Assembly (NCBI GenBank): GCA_910584585.1
Contig: CAJUBP010000043.1
Location: forward strand, 1 to 41,628
Direction of reading: 5' to 3'
Origin: an uncultured Lachnospiraceae bacterium
GTDB taxonomy: Bacteria; Bacillota; Clostridia; Lachnospirales; Lachnospiraceae
DNA length: 41,628 nucleotides
The translations under genes and the position numbers were made by a program. The notes beneath the pieces were generated by a model. The model saw only the letters and a program-made list of their open reading frames with translations. It made no database searches and was not told the origin of the DNA. Shown in pieces: positions 17,599 to 24,800 of this stretch. Position 1 is the stretch's first letter; every line of letters begins with the position of its first letter.

Positions 17599-17626
17599 TT
17601 GACTTTTCTGGGAACTGTTTTATAAT
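17599..17626 (+). promoter_or_regulatory. treR promoter
   Basis: TTGACT (17599-17604), 16-bp spacer, TATAAT (17621-17626). The third operator (17584-17593) lies right upstream of the -35, so treR is probably influenced by its own product. The leader of about 120 bases carries a partial copy of the dispersed repeat. Confidence 0.75.
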
Positions 17627-17703
17627 GGAATTTAAGAACGATTCAAAAATACTTTGCGAGCAGTTCTTTAGAAATTAGCAGCGGGTTTTTAATATTTGAA
17701 AAC

Positions 17704-17743
17704 AGACGAAACCAGCAGATTGCCCTTTGAGACACAAACTTTC
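17704..17743 (+). repeat. Partial copy of the dispersed element in the treR leader
   Basis: This stretch aligns with the left end of element copy L (about 28-70). Shared blocks are GATTGCCCTTT and ACACAAACT at the same spacing, with scattered differences elsewhere. Only one arm is present. It ends right before the treR ribosome site (AGGAG). Confidence 0.55.
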
Positions 17744-17754
17744 AGGAGTGAAAA

Positions 17755-18489
17755 ATGCCGAAAACAATATACGAAAAGATTTATAGAGACTTAAAAGAGA
17801 AAATTGAAACCAATATTTACGCTTATCAGGAATTGTTACCTTCAGAAAATACCCTGATTCAAACTTATCATTGCTCCCGCAATACCCTGCGCCGGGCAGT
17901 CAGCCGCCTGGTCACCGACGGCTATGTACAGACCATGCAGGGAAAAGGCGTGCGCAATATTTATCAGCCGGCAGCCCAAACTGCTTTTACCATCGGAGAA
18001 ATCGAAAGCTTCCGGGAATCCGCCGCGCGCAACGGGCACAAGTCCCAGACAAAAGTCCTTTTATTTACTGAATTTGCCGTTGATGAAAAGCAATCCCGGG
18101 ACACAGGTTTTCCCGTTGGAGCGGAAATCTATTATATCCAGCGCCTGCATTATCTGGACGGCCTTCCGCTGATTCTGAATCACAATTATTTCCTGAAAGA
18201 GGCGGTTCCCGGCCTCACAAAAGAAATTGCGGAAGACTCCATTTACCGGTACTTAGAGCAGACCCTGCACATGACGATTGTAAACAGCAAACGGATTATG
18301 ACGGTGGAAAAGATGACAGAAATTGATGAAAAATACCTGGAGATGAATGTTGAGGATTATAATTGCATGGCCGTGGTCAGCAGCCGGACTTACAACAGTG
18401 ACGGCATAATGTTTGAATACACCAAATCCAGGCACCGGCCGGATCACTTCTGCTTCTATGACAATGCTGTGAGAAAGCAAACCAGATAG
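17755..18489 (+). CDS. treR: GntR/HutC-family trehalose operon repressor
   Basis: A 244-residue regulator. The N-terminal GntR winged helix-turn-helix covers about 1-70 (LPSENTLIQTYHCSRNTLRRAVSRL, then GYVQTMQGKG). The C-terminal UTRA effector domain covers about 90-240. TreR of Bacillus, same family, represses the trehalose genes and is released by trehalose 6-phosphate. Its position divergent to treP-treC, with three palindromic operators between, supports the same role. AGGAG precedes the ATG. It appears intact although treP is broken. Confidence 0.88.
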   Translation: MPKTIYEKIYRDLKEKIETNIYAYQELLPSENTLIQTYHCSRNTLRRAVSRLVTDGYVQTMQGKGVRNIYQPAAQTAFTIGEIESFRESAARNGHKSQTKVLLFTEFAVDEKQSRDTGFPVGAEIYYIQRLHYLDGLPLILNHNYFLKEAVPGLTKEIAEDSIYRYLEQTLHMTIVNSKRIMTVEKMTEIDEKYLEMNVEDYNCMAVVSSRTYNSDGIMFEYTKSRHRPDHFCFYDNAVRKQTR

Positions 18490-18509
18490 AAACAAAAATA
18501 CGCAGGCCT

Positions 18510-19337
18510 TCACAGCCTCCCTCGTGTTTTCCTATAATACTCCATAGGCGTCATGCCGCATTCTTTTTTAAACATTTTAAAAAAATGGTTGTAGCTGCTG
18601 AATCCGCACATCTGGCAGACATCCCGGACAGACATGCCCTGCAAAAGGTACTTCTTGCTCAAATCAATCCGCGCCCTGGTGATATAGGAATGCAGCGTCA
18701 GCCCTGCGCTCTTTTTAAATTCCCTGGAAATATGCTCGCCGGAAATAAAAAATTCCTCTTCCAGCTTTTTCAGGGAAAGGTCTTCGGTCAAATGCTGGCT
18801 GATATATTCAAAAACATCATCCAGAACCAGCATTTTCTTCTGATGGAACTGATGCACCTGATCACTCTGAACGCAGATGCGCAGAAACAGCACCAGAAAA
18901 GTGGTAAACAGACTCTTCTCATACAGTTCCGTTCCCAGTTTTATATCCTCTTCCCGTAATGAATCCAGCTTTACTGCCATATTCCGAAGGAGCATGGCAG
19001 ACCTCATTTCTCCGGGGATCACGGCTGTCCCATAGGGAGCAAACCGGAAACTTTCCGCCAGATCACAGGTCGGGTCGGAAAGGGCAGTCAGTGATCCCTC
19101 CGAAACCGCAAGGCACATAAGATGGCAGAGAGGCTTCTTGGAAGAAGCCTGGAGCTCCTGAATTTGTTTTGGCTTTAGAAAAATAATATCTGAAGGGCGG
19201 CAAGGATGAGCGCCGGAATCAGAAATCCGGCAGGTTCCCCGGAGAACAAAAATGATGTGGTAGCGGCTGCCGGTGCGGAAAGTATGTTTGGCGCCGGCAT
19301 TTAGGGTATATTTTGTTATTTTGAATAAATTCGGCAT
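18510..19337 (-). CDS. AraC-family transcriptional regulator
   Basis: A 275-residue protein with an N-terminal cupin-like sensor domain (about 1-135) and a C-terminal pair of helix-turn-helix motifs (about 170-272: LSLKKLEEEFFISGEHISREFKK, then SVRDVCQMCGFSSYNHFFKMFKKECGMTPMEYY). The start at 19337 is preferred because TGGAG lies about 7 bases upstream; the frame is open to an ATG at 19358. It converges with treR, with only 20 bp between stop codons. Targets are unknown. Nothing is recognised in the 172-bp gap between its start and the toxin gene. Confidence 0.88.
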   Translation of the reverse strand: MPNLFKITKYTLNAGAKHTFRTGSRYHIIFVLRGTCRISDSGAHPCRPSDIIFLKPKQIQELQASSKKPLCHLMCLAVSEGSLTALSDPTCDLAESFRFAPYGTAVIPGEMRSAMLLRNMAVKLDSLREEDIKLGTELYEKSLFTTFLVLFLRICVQSDQVHQFHQKKMLVLDDVFEYISQHLTEDLSLKKLEEEFFISGEHISREFKKSAGLTLHSYITRARIDLSKKYLLQGMSVRDVCQMCGFSSYNHFFKMFKKECGMTPMEYYRKTRGRL

Positions 19338-19509
19338 AGGAAGGCTCCATTCTGGCATAGGGACTTTTTATTTTTCTGCAGGGTTTGCGAAAGTTGATAA
19401 CTATAAATATTTTAAAACAGTTTACCGGCAGAATCAGCATCAGCGCCGGCATGAACAGAAGCTCTTTGAAAGTCAGGATAGTAAGAATAAACGCTCTTTG
19501 AAGTACAAC

Positions 19510-19806
19510 CTATATACTTTTCATATACTGCTTCAGCTGATCATAAAAATTCTCTCTGGTTCCGGCCATAATCACAACTATCACCTTATCCTCCAGATAT
19601 TCTACTGTATATGCTAACTCATAATTTGTTTTATTGTAATAAATATCATACCCATATACACCAGACAGATCTCCGGTTTTGGCTTCTCCGACTGTATGGT
19701 CCTCTCTTATCTTATCAACCGCTTCCTGATACAGCATCTTCAATTTCTTATCTTTCAGCTTTTTGATAAATTTTGCTGCTGGCGGAAGAAAACGCACTTC
19801 TGTCAT
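19510..19806 (-). CDS. RelE/ParE-superfamily toxin
   Basis: A 98-residue small basic protein with the fold pattern of RelE-type ribosome-dependent mRNA interferases: an N-terminal helical PPAAKFIKKLKDKKLK segment, a GDLSGVYGYDIYY central strand pair, and a C-terminal hydrophobic strand IVVIMAGTREN. Its ATG overlaps the stop of the upstream antitoxin gene as ATGA. It is the second gene of a type II toxin-antitoxin operon. A gyrase-targeting ParE cannot be ruled out by eye. Confidence 0.8.
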   Translation of the reverse strand: MTEVRFLPPAAKFIKKLKDKKLKMLYQEAVDKIREDHTVGEAKTGDLSGVYGYDIYYNKTNYELAYTVEYLEDKVIVVIMAGTRENFYDQLKQYMKSI

Positions 19807-20183
19807 TCTTCATCCTCCGCACCAAAAACATCTTCATAAGAAATATGACCGGATTCTGAAGATGCAGCCTGCTCTGCATCCGCAAGCATTGCTTCCACGG
19901 CCGGACGTACCTGCCCCTGTGCTTTCTTAAAACGCTCCAGAAGCTCATTGCCATTGTATCCCCTGGCAATCAAGTCTGCCAGAATCTGCTCCGCAAACTC
20001 TCCCCCCGTATTGGTCCTGGCAGGACGAATCACCAATTCATTTCCGCGCACAGTACATTCTGCCTCTGTATCAAATCCCAGCATGGTAAAAAATTTCTGC
20101 GGGATTGTAATCTGCCGCTTCGCAGAAATACTCAATTTTTTTATTTCCATAGGAACTCTGCCTTTCGTCATCGTTGCTGGCAT
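19803..20183 (-). CDS. AbrB/MazE-type antitoxin
   Basis: A 126-residue protein. The N-terminal SpoVT/AbrB swapped-hairpin DNA-binding domain covers about 10-55 (ISAKRQITIPQKFFTMLGFDTEAECTV by pattern). The C-terminal tail is acidic (SYEDVFGAEDEE) and probably wraps the toxin. AAGGAGA lies 8 bases before the ATG at 20183; the frame is open to 20213 with poorer starts. It most likely represses its own promoter. The pairing of an AbrB-type antitoxin with a RelE-type toxin is a known combination. Confidence 0.8.
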   Translation of the reverse strand: MPATMTKGRVPMEIKKLSISAKRQITIPQKFFTMLGFDTEAECTVRGNELVIRPARTNTGGEFAEQILADLIARGYNGNELLERFKKAQGQVRPAVEAMLADAEQAASSESGHISYEDVFGAEDEE

Positions 20184-20254
20184 TGCTAGATTCTCCTTCT
20201 CTATCATATGCAAATCAAAGAAATAATATTCTTTGTTTCTTGGTTTCTAAGATT

Positions 20255-20283
20255 ATTCTATCCAGTTTCCCATCCTATGTCAA
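20255..20283 (-). promoter_or_regulatory. Toxin-antitoxin promoter
   Basis: On the minus strand TTGACA (20278-20283), 17-bp spacer, TAGAAT (20255-20260), about 70 bases before the antitoxin ATG. Confidence 0.75.
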
Positions 20284-20500
20284 GATCTATGAAACCTTTT
20301 CCCACTTTACCGAAAAGTTCTAATATCAATATTACATACTATTATATCAGAAAATGATAGTTATTTTACCCGTTTTCTCCCTATAATTCAAATTAGAAAC
20401 AAAAGTCAATTCCAATACAAAATCTGCACTGCAGGAAACATATGATATTTCGATACACAAAACCTGCAGCGCCAGCCAAAGAACCGAAAGGAGAACAATC
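20284..20500 (+). promoter_or_regulatory. Upstream region of the reductase pair, with a partial dispersed repeat
   Basis: The stretch is AT-rich. TATAAT at 20382-20387 is the best -10 candidate for the reductase operon, but its -35 is poor. Bases 20447-20469 (ATTTCGATACACA..CCTGCAG) resemble the outer flank and first stem bases of element copies L and R (632-652). No other signal was recognised. Confidence 0.4.
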
Positions 20501-22417
20501 ATGCAGCGCTATCCAAATCTGTTTTCCCCTATCAAAATCGGAAACACAACCGTAAAAAACCGCATTTTCATGCCTCCCCTGTCCACCAACCTGGCCGATA
20601 AGGGCTATGTGACAGACGCTTTAATCCAACACTACTCCAACCGAGCCAAAGGCGGCGTGGGCCTGATTATCACAGAAGTGACAACGGTAGAACCTGTTTA
20701 CACTTATCTGCCGGGAGACATGTCTATCTATGATGACAGCTACATACCCGGCTGGAAAAAACTGGTGGACGCAGTGCACCAGTATGACGCGAAAATTTTA
20801 TCACAGCTGTTCCATCCGGCTTACATGGCATTTCCCATTCCCGGAACGCCTCAGTTGATCGCCCCCTCCAACGTGGGCCCTTACTATGCCAAATCAGCGC
20901 CCCGGCCTGTCACCGTGGAAGAGCTTCACACCATTGTGCGGCAGTTCGGCGAAGCGGCCCGGCGGTTTCAGCAGGCAGGCGGCGACGGAGTGGAAATCCA
21001 GGCTGCCCATGCCCATGGCCTGTTAGGCGGTTTTCTCACGCCTCTTTACAATAAGCGCACCGACGAATACGGCGGAGATATCAACGGACGCCTCCGCCTG
21101 ACTCTGGAAGTCATCGAATCCATCCGCAGACAATGCGGAGAAGACTTTATCATTGACGTGCGCATTTCCGGAGACGAATACAGCGACGGCGGCCTGACCT
21201 TAAATGACATGATCTATGTGTCAAAACAGCTGGAAAAGGCAGGAGTAAACTTTATCCACGTATCCGGCGGCAACACCATCAAACGGGGCAGTTCCATGCC
21301 TGCGCCGGGCACCTCGCCGGCTCCCCACGCACATGCTTCAGAAGAAATCCGCAAACACCTGACCATTCCGGTTTCCACCGTGGCCCGCATCAACGAGCCA
21401 TGGATTGCGGAAGAACTGATTGCCAACGGCAAAACAGATATCTGCATGATCGGCCGGCCCAACCTCTGCGACAGCGAATTTGCCAACAAAGCCGCCGCCG
21501 GCAAAACAGACGACATCCGGCCCTGTATCGGCTGCGGCCGCTGTCTGACCGGAATCATGTTCGGCAAACCCATTGCCTGCACCGTCAATCCTTCCGTAGA
21601 ATCTGACGCCGTAGAACCTGCGCCGGAACAGAAAAAAGTATTGGTCATCGGCGGCGGCCCGGCAGGAATGGAAGCAGCCTATACCGCCAAAATGCGGGGG
21701 CATGAAGTGGTCCTCTGCGAAAAATCCGGGGAACTGGGCGGACTGCTCCGTCTGGCAGCCGTGCCAATCGGAAAACAGGAATTGTGCAAGGTGATCAAAT
21801 TCATGGCCAGAAGACTTGCCCATGCCGGAATCGACCTGCGCATGAACTGCGAAGTCACGCCGGAAATGATTTCCAGGGATTTCGAAGGCTATGAAATCAT
21901 CTGCGCCGCCGGCGCAAAGCCAAAGGAAATCCCGGCTTTCCAATGCTTCAAACAGACCATGACCGCAGACGATGTCCTCTCCGGCCAGGGATTCCCGGGA
22001 CGGAAAATCGTAATCCTCGGCGGCGGATCCGTAGGCTGTGAAACCGCAGATTACTTAGCCCCGCTGATTGACGACAAATTTCCCGCGAACCGGGATGTCA
22101 CTGTCATCGAAATGACCGATACCCTGATGGCCGGGGAAGGCGGCCCCGCCAAAAGCGCGCTGACCCAGCGCCTGATCCGAAAAGGCGTCAAACTGGAATT
22201 GAACAGCGCTGTCACAAAGGTGGATGAAACCTCCATCACCTATGAAAAGGACGGCAAAGAATATGTTATCAATGACGCTGATACGCTGATTTTTGCCGTA
22301 GGATACGCCCCGGCCCCCGTGGACTGCAGCCATGCCCATGTATTAGGCGACTGCGATAAAGTAGGCAACTTAAAAGACGCCATTGCGGCAGCTCATAATT
22401 TTGCGAAAACGCTGTAA
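20501..22417 (+). CDS. FMN/FAD/4Fe-4S enoate reductase-like oxidoreductase 1
   Basis: A 638-residue enzyme of the 2,4-dienoyl-CoA reductase / 2-enoate reductase / BaiCD group. The N-terminal old-yellow-enzyme TIM barrel covers about 1-335 (HAHGLLGGFLTPLYNKRTDEYGG near 170-190). The Fe-S cysteines are CIGCGRC near 342 and one more about 11 residues on. The FAD motif GGGPAGMEAA is near 384 and the NAD motif GGGSVGCETA near 507. AAAGGAGA precedes the ATG. It forms an operon with the next gene. The group reduces activated C=C bonds of acyl, bile-acid, steroid or aromatic enoate substrates. Which one applies here is unknown. Confidence 0.87.
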   Translation: MQRYPNLFSPIKIGNTTVKNRIFMPPLSTNLADKGYVTDALIQHYSNRAKGGVGLIITEVTTVEPVYTYLPGDMSIYDDSYIPGWKKLVDAVHQYDAKILSQLFHPAYMAFPIPGTPQLIAPSNVGPYYAKSAPRPVTVEELHTIVRQFGEAARRFQQAGGDGVEIQAAHAHGLLGGFLTPLYNKRTDEYGGDINGRLRLTLEVIESIRRQCGEDFIIDVRISGDEYSDGGLTLNDMIYVSKQLEKAGVNFIHVSGGNTIKRGSSMPAPGTSPAPHAHASEEIRKHLTIPVSTVARINEPWIAEELIANGKTDICMIGRPNLCDSEFANKAAAGKTDDIRPCIGCGRCLTGIMFGKPIACTVNPSVESDAVEPAPEQKKVLVIGGGPAGMEAAYTAKMRGHEVVLCEKSGELGGLLRLAAVPIGKQELCKVIKFMARRLAHAGIDLRMNCEVTPEMISRDFEGYEIICAAGAKPKEIPAFQCFKQTMTADDVLSGQGFPGRKIVILGGGSVGCETADYLAPLIDDKFPANRDVTVIEMTDTLMAGEGGPAKSALTQRLIRKGVKLELNSAVTKVDETSITYEKDGKEYVINDADTLIFAVGYAPAPVDCSHAHVLGDCDKVGNLKDAIAAAHNFAKTL

Positions 22418-22446
22418 AGCAAACCCATAAACGGCCATGCGGCACA

Positions 22447-22489
22447 CCATCCATGCTATGAAAGTCGCTGACTTCCATAGCATGGATGG
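22447..22489 (+). other. Long intercistronic hairpin between the two reductases
   Basis: Arms 22447-22466 and 22470-22489 pair at 19 of 20 positions around a 3-base loop. There is no T-run, so a processing or stability signal is more likely than a terminator. The GC-rich bases 22490-22525 continue with weaker pairing. Confidence 0.7.
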
Positions 22490-22574
22490 CCATTCGGCCC
22501 TCCGGACGGCAGGCTGTGCGTGACGCAAATTTATCATATCAATATCAACCAATCGAAAAAGGAGAACAACTGCT

Positions 22575-24581
22575 ATGGGAAAAAAATTATTAGAACCAAT
22601 CCAAATCGGCACCATGACACTGAAAAACAGAATTATGTTTCCCCCGCTGACCACCGGCTATGAGGAACGGGACGGCTCCATCGGCCCAAGAAGCTTAAGC
22701 TTCTACGAACGTCTGGCCAAAGGCGGAACCGCATACATCGTAATCGGCGATGTTGCGCCTGTCCGCACCGCTTCCCCCACCCCTATGCTCTATGACGACA
22801 GCCAGATTCCGGCATTCCAGAAGCTGGCAGACGCCCTGCATGCCCACGGCAGCAAGCTAGCCCTGCAGATCTTCCATCCGGAATATGATGTACAGGGCGT
22901 AGGCCGGCTGATTATGGGCGCGAACATGGCCCGGAAAGCCGCTGCGGACGCGCAGGCTGCCGGCAACCAGGAAGAAGCCGAGAAGCAGACTGAAATTGCG
23001 GAAAAAACAACCAAGGAAGCCTATGCCAAGCTCCGTCACGACATGCAGTGCTTTGTAGACGAAGCCACTGTGGAACAATTAGCCCAAATCCGCCAGAGCA
23101 TTGCCAATTGCGCAAAAAGAGCGCAGCAGGCCGGCGCGGACGCCATTGAAATCCACGGCGACCGTTTGCTTGGCTCCATGTGCTCCACCCTCTTAAACCA
23201 CCGCACGGACGAATACGGGGGAAGCCTGGAAAACCGCACCAGATATTCCCTGGAAGTCCTGGCAGCCATCAAAGAAGCCGCTCCTTCCCTGGCCGTAGAA
23301 TACAAACTTCCGGTAATCACCGTAAATCCGGACGGCACCCTTCGCGGAAAAGGCGGACTTCTGGAAGACGAAGCCGTATCTTTCGCAAAACTTCTGGAAC
23401 AGGCGGGAGTGGACATGATTCAGGTAGCCCAGGCAAACCACACCGGAAATATGGGCGATACCATTCCGCCCATGGGCGCTGTTCCCTATAACTGGACCCT
23501 TCCCGCAGCAGAAAAAGTGAAAGCTGCCGTTTCTGTCCCCATCGCCACTGTGGGCAGAGTGGTTTCTGTGGAAGCCGGCGAAGAAATCCTTGCGCAAGGT
23601 CAGGCAGATGTCATCGGATATGGACGCTCTCTGCTGACAGATCCGGATATTGCAGTCAAAACAGAAGCCGGAGAATGCATCCGGGAATGCTTAAACTGCA
23701 ATAAGGGCTGCGTAGACGCTATTCAGAACCGCCGCTACATTTCCTGCGTCCTCAACGCGGAAAACGGCGATGAAGCCACCATCTTCTTAAAAGAAGCCTC
23801 CGCCGCCAAAAAAGTTGCTGTAGTGGGCGCAGGAATTGCCGGCTTAGAGGCCGCGCGGGTTGCCGCAAAGCGCGGACATCACGTAACCCTTTTTGAAAAA
23901 AGCGATAAAATCGGCGGACAAATCCACCTGGCAGCCATACCGCCCAGAAAAAGCGAAATCCTCCGGGCCGTTACTTATTATGAAAAAATCCTGCCCTCCC
24001 TCTCTGTGGACCTGAAACTTAACACAACGCCCACGGCAGCGGAATTAGACGGATTCGACGCAGTGATCGCAGCGGCAGGCGCCCACAACATGGCCCTTCC
24101 CATGCCGGCAGAAAACAGCAATATCCTCTCCTCCTGGGACGTTCTGGCAGGAGAAGCCATTCACGGCACATGCGCTGTCTTAGGCGGCGGCCTGGTAGGA
24201 ACGGAAACCGCCGAATACCTGGCTTCCCTGGGACATAAGGTAACGATCATAGAAATGATGGACAAAATCGCAGCGGGAGAATCCGGAACTGTTATGCCAT
24301 TGATCACAAAAGATTTTGAAACACATAACGTGGAGCAGCACGTGAACACGAAAGTAAAAGAAATCCGTGACAACGTGATCTACGCAGTCAATACCGCAGA
24401 CGGCGCAGAACTCACCATCCAGGCAGACACTATTGTCAATGCGCTGGGTTCTAAGAAAAATGCATTTGACGAAACCGGCATTACCGCCCCTGTCACTTAC
24501 ATCGGAGACTGCTCCGGAGAACGGACTGCAGATATTGCGGCGGCAATCCGCAGCGGATACCATGCAGCAAATGAGATTTAA
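22575..24581 (+). CDS. FMN/FAD/4Fe-4S enoate reductase-like oxidoreductase 2
   Basis: A 668-residue paralogue of the preceding enzyme with the same order: TIM barrel, cysteines CLNCNKGC near 372, FAD motif GAGIAGLEAA near 417, NAD motif GGGLVGTETA near 536. It has an extra Ala/Glu/Lys-rich, probably helical insert at about 114-158 within the barrel, absent from reductase 1. The active-site-adjacent segment is also changed (HGDRLLGSMCSTLLNHRTDEYGG). AAAGGAGA precedes the ATG. The size pair 638/668 is like BaiCD/BaiH of bile-acid 7-dehydroxylating clostridia, but no other bai genes are present, so that is only an analogy. Confidence 0.85.
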   Translation: MGKKLLEPIQIGTMTLKNRIMFPPLTTGYEERDGSIGPRSLSFYERLAKGGTAYIVIGDVAPVRTASPTPMLYDDSQIPAFQKLADALHAHGSKLALQIFHPEYDVQGVGRLIMGANMARKAAADAQAAGNQEEAEKQTEIAEKTTKEAYAKLRHDMQCFVDEATVEQLAQIRQSIANCAKRAQQAGADAIEIHGDRLLGSMCSTLLNHRTDEYGGSLENRTRYSLEVLAAIKEAAPSLAVEYKLPVITVNPDGTLRGKGGLLEDEAVSFAKLLEQAGVDMIQVAQANHTGNMGDTIPPMGAVPYNWTLPAAEKVKAAVSVPIATVGRVVSVEAGEEILAQGQADVIGYGRSLLTDPDIAVKTEAGECIRECLNCNKGCVDAIQNRRYISCVLNAENGDEATIFLKEASAAKKVAVVGAGIAGLEAARVAAKRGHHVTLFEKSDKIGGQIHLAAIPPRKSEILRAVTYYEKILPSLSVDLKLNTTPTAAELDGFDAVIAAAGAHNMALPMPAENSNILSSWDVLAGEAIHGTCAVLGGGLVGTETAEYLASLGHKVTIIEMMDKIAAGESGTVMPLITKDFETHNVEQHVNTKVKEIRDNVIYAVNTADGAELTIQADTIVNALGSKKNAFDETGITAPVTYIGDCSGERTADIAAAIRSGYHAANEI

Positions 24582-24662
24582 CGACGCCTGCCAAGAACAT
24601 ATTGACAAATCATTTGATTCGCGGAGCACGCTGTGAACTCCCTGAAAAATGATTTCCCTTTT

Positions 24663-24691
24663 CCTAGAGCGTGTTTGAAAAATGCTCTAGG
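24663..24691 (+). other. Hairpin downstream of the reductase pair
   Basis: CCTAGAGC (24663-24670) pairs with GCTCTAGG (24684-24691) around a 13-base loop. No T-run. A related GCTAGAGCGTGT string occurs at 13048-13059, hinting at a small dispersed repeat. It could serve as a weak transcription end for reductase 2. Confidence 0.4.
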
Positions 24692-24779
24692 GGCTGTCGG
24701 GAAATGGAAAATTTACACAATATATAGTTTTAAAATGTCAGAATTCACGCGGCAATCCTGCATTGTCACCAGAGGAAAC

Positions 24780-24800
24780 AGCCGGCCCTTTCAGCCGGCT
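24780..24800 (-). terminator. Terminator of the surface-protein gene
   Basis: The stem AGCCGGC/GCCGGCT around 7 bases overlaps the TAG stop codon of the surface protein and is followed on the minus strand by GTTTCCTCT. A modest intrinsic terminator. Confidence 0.6.

Noticed and set aside
20501..24581. Bile-acid 7-dehydroxylation (bai) operon
   Set aside because: Only two BaiCD/BaiH-sized reductases are present. No baiB, baiE, baiF, baiA or baiG-like genes are in the window.
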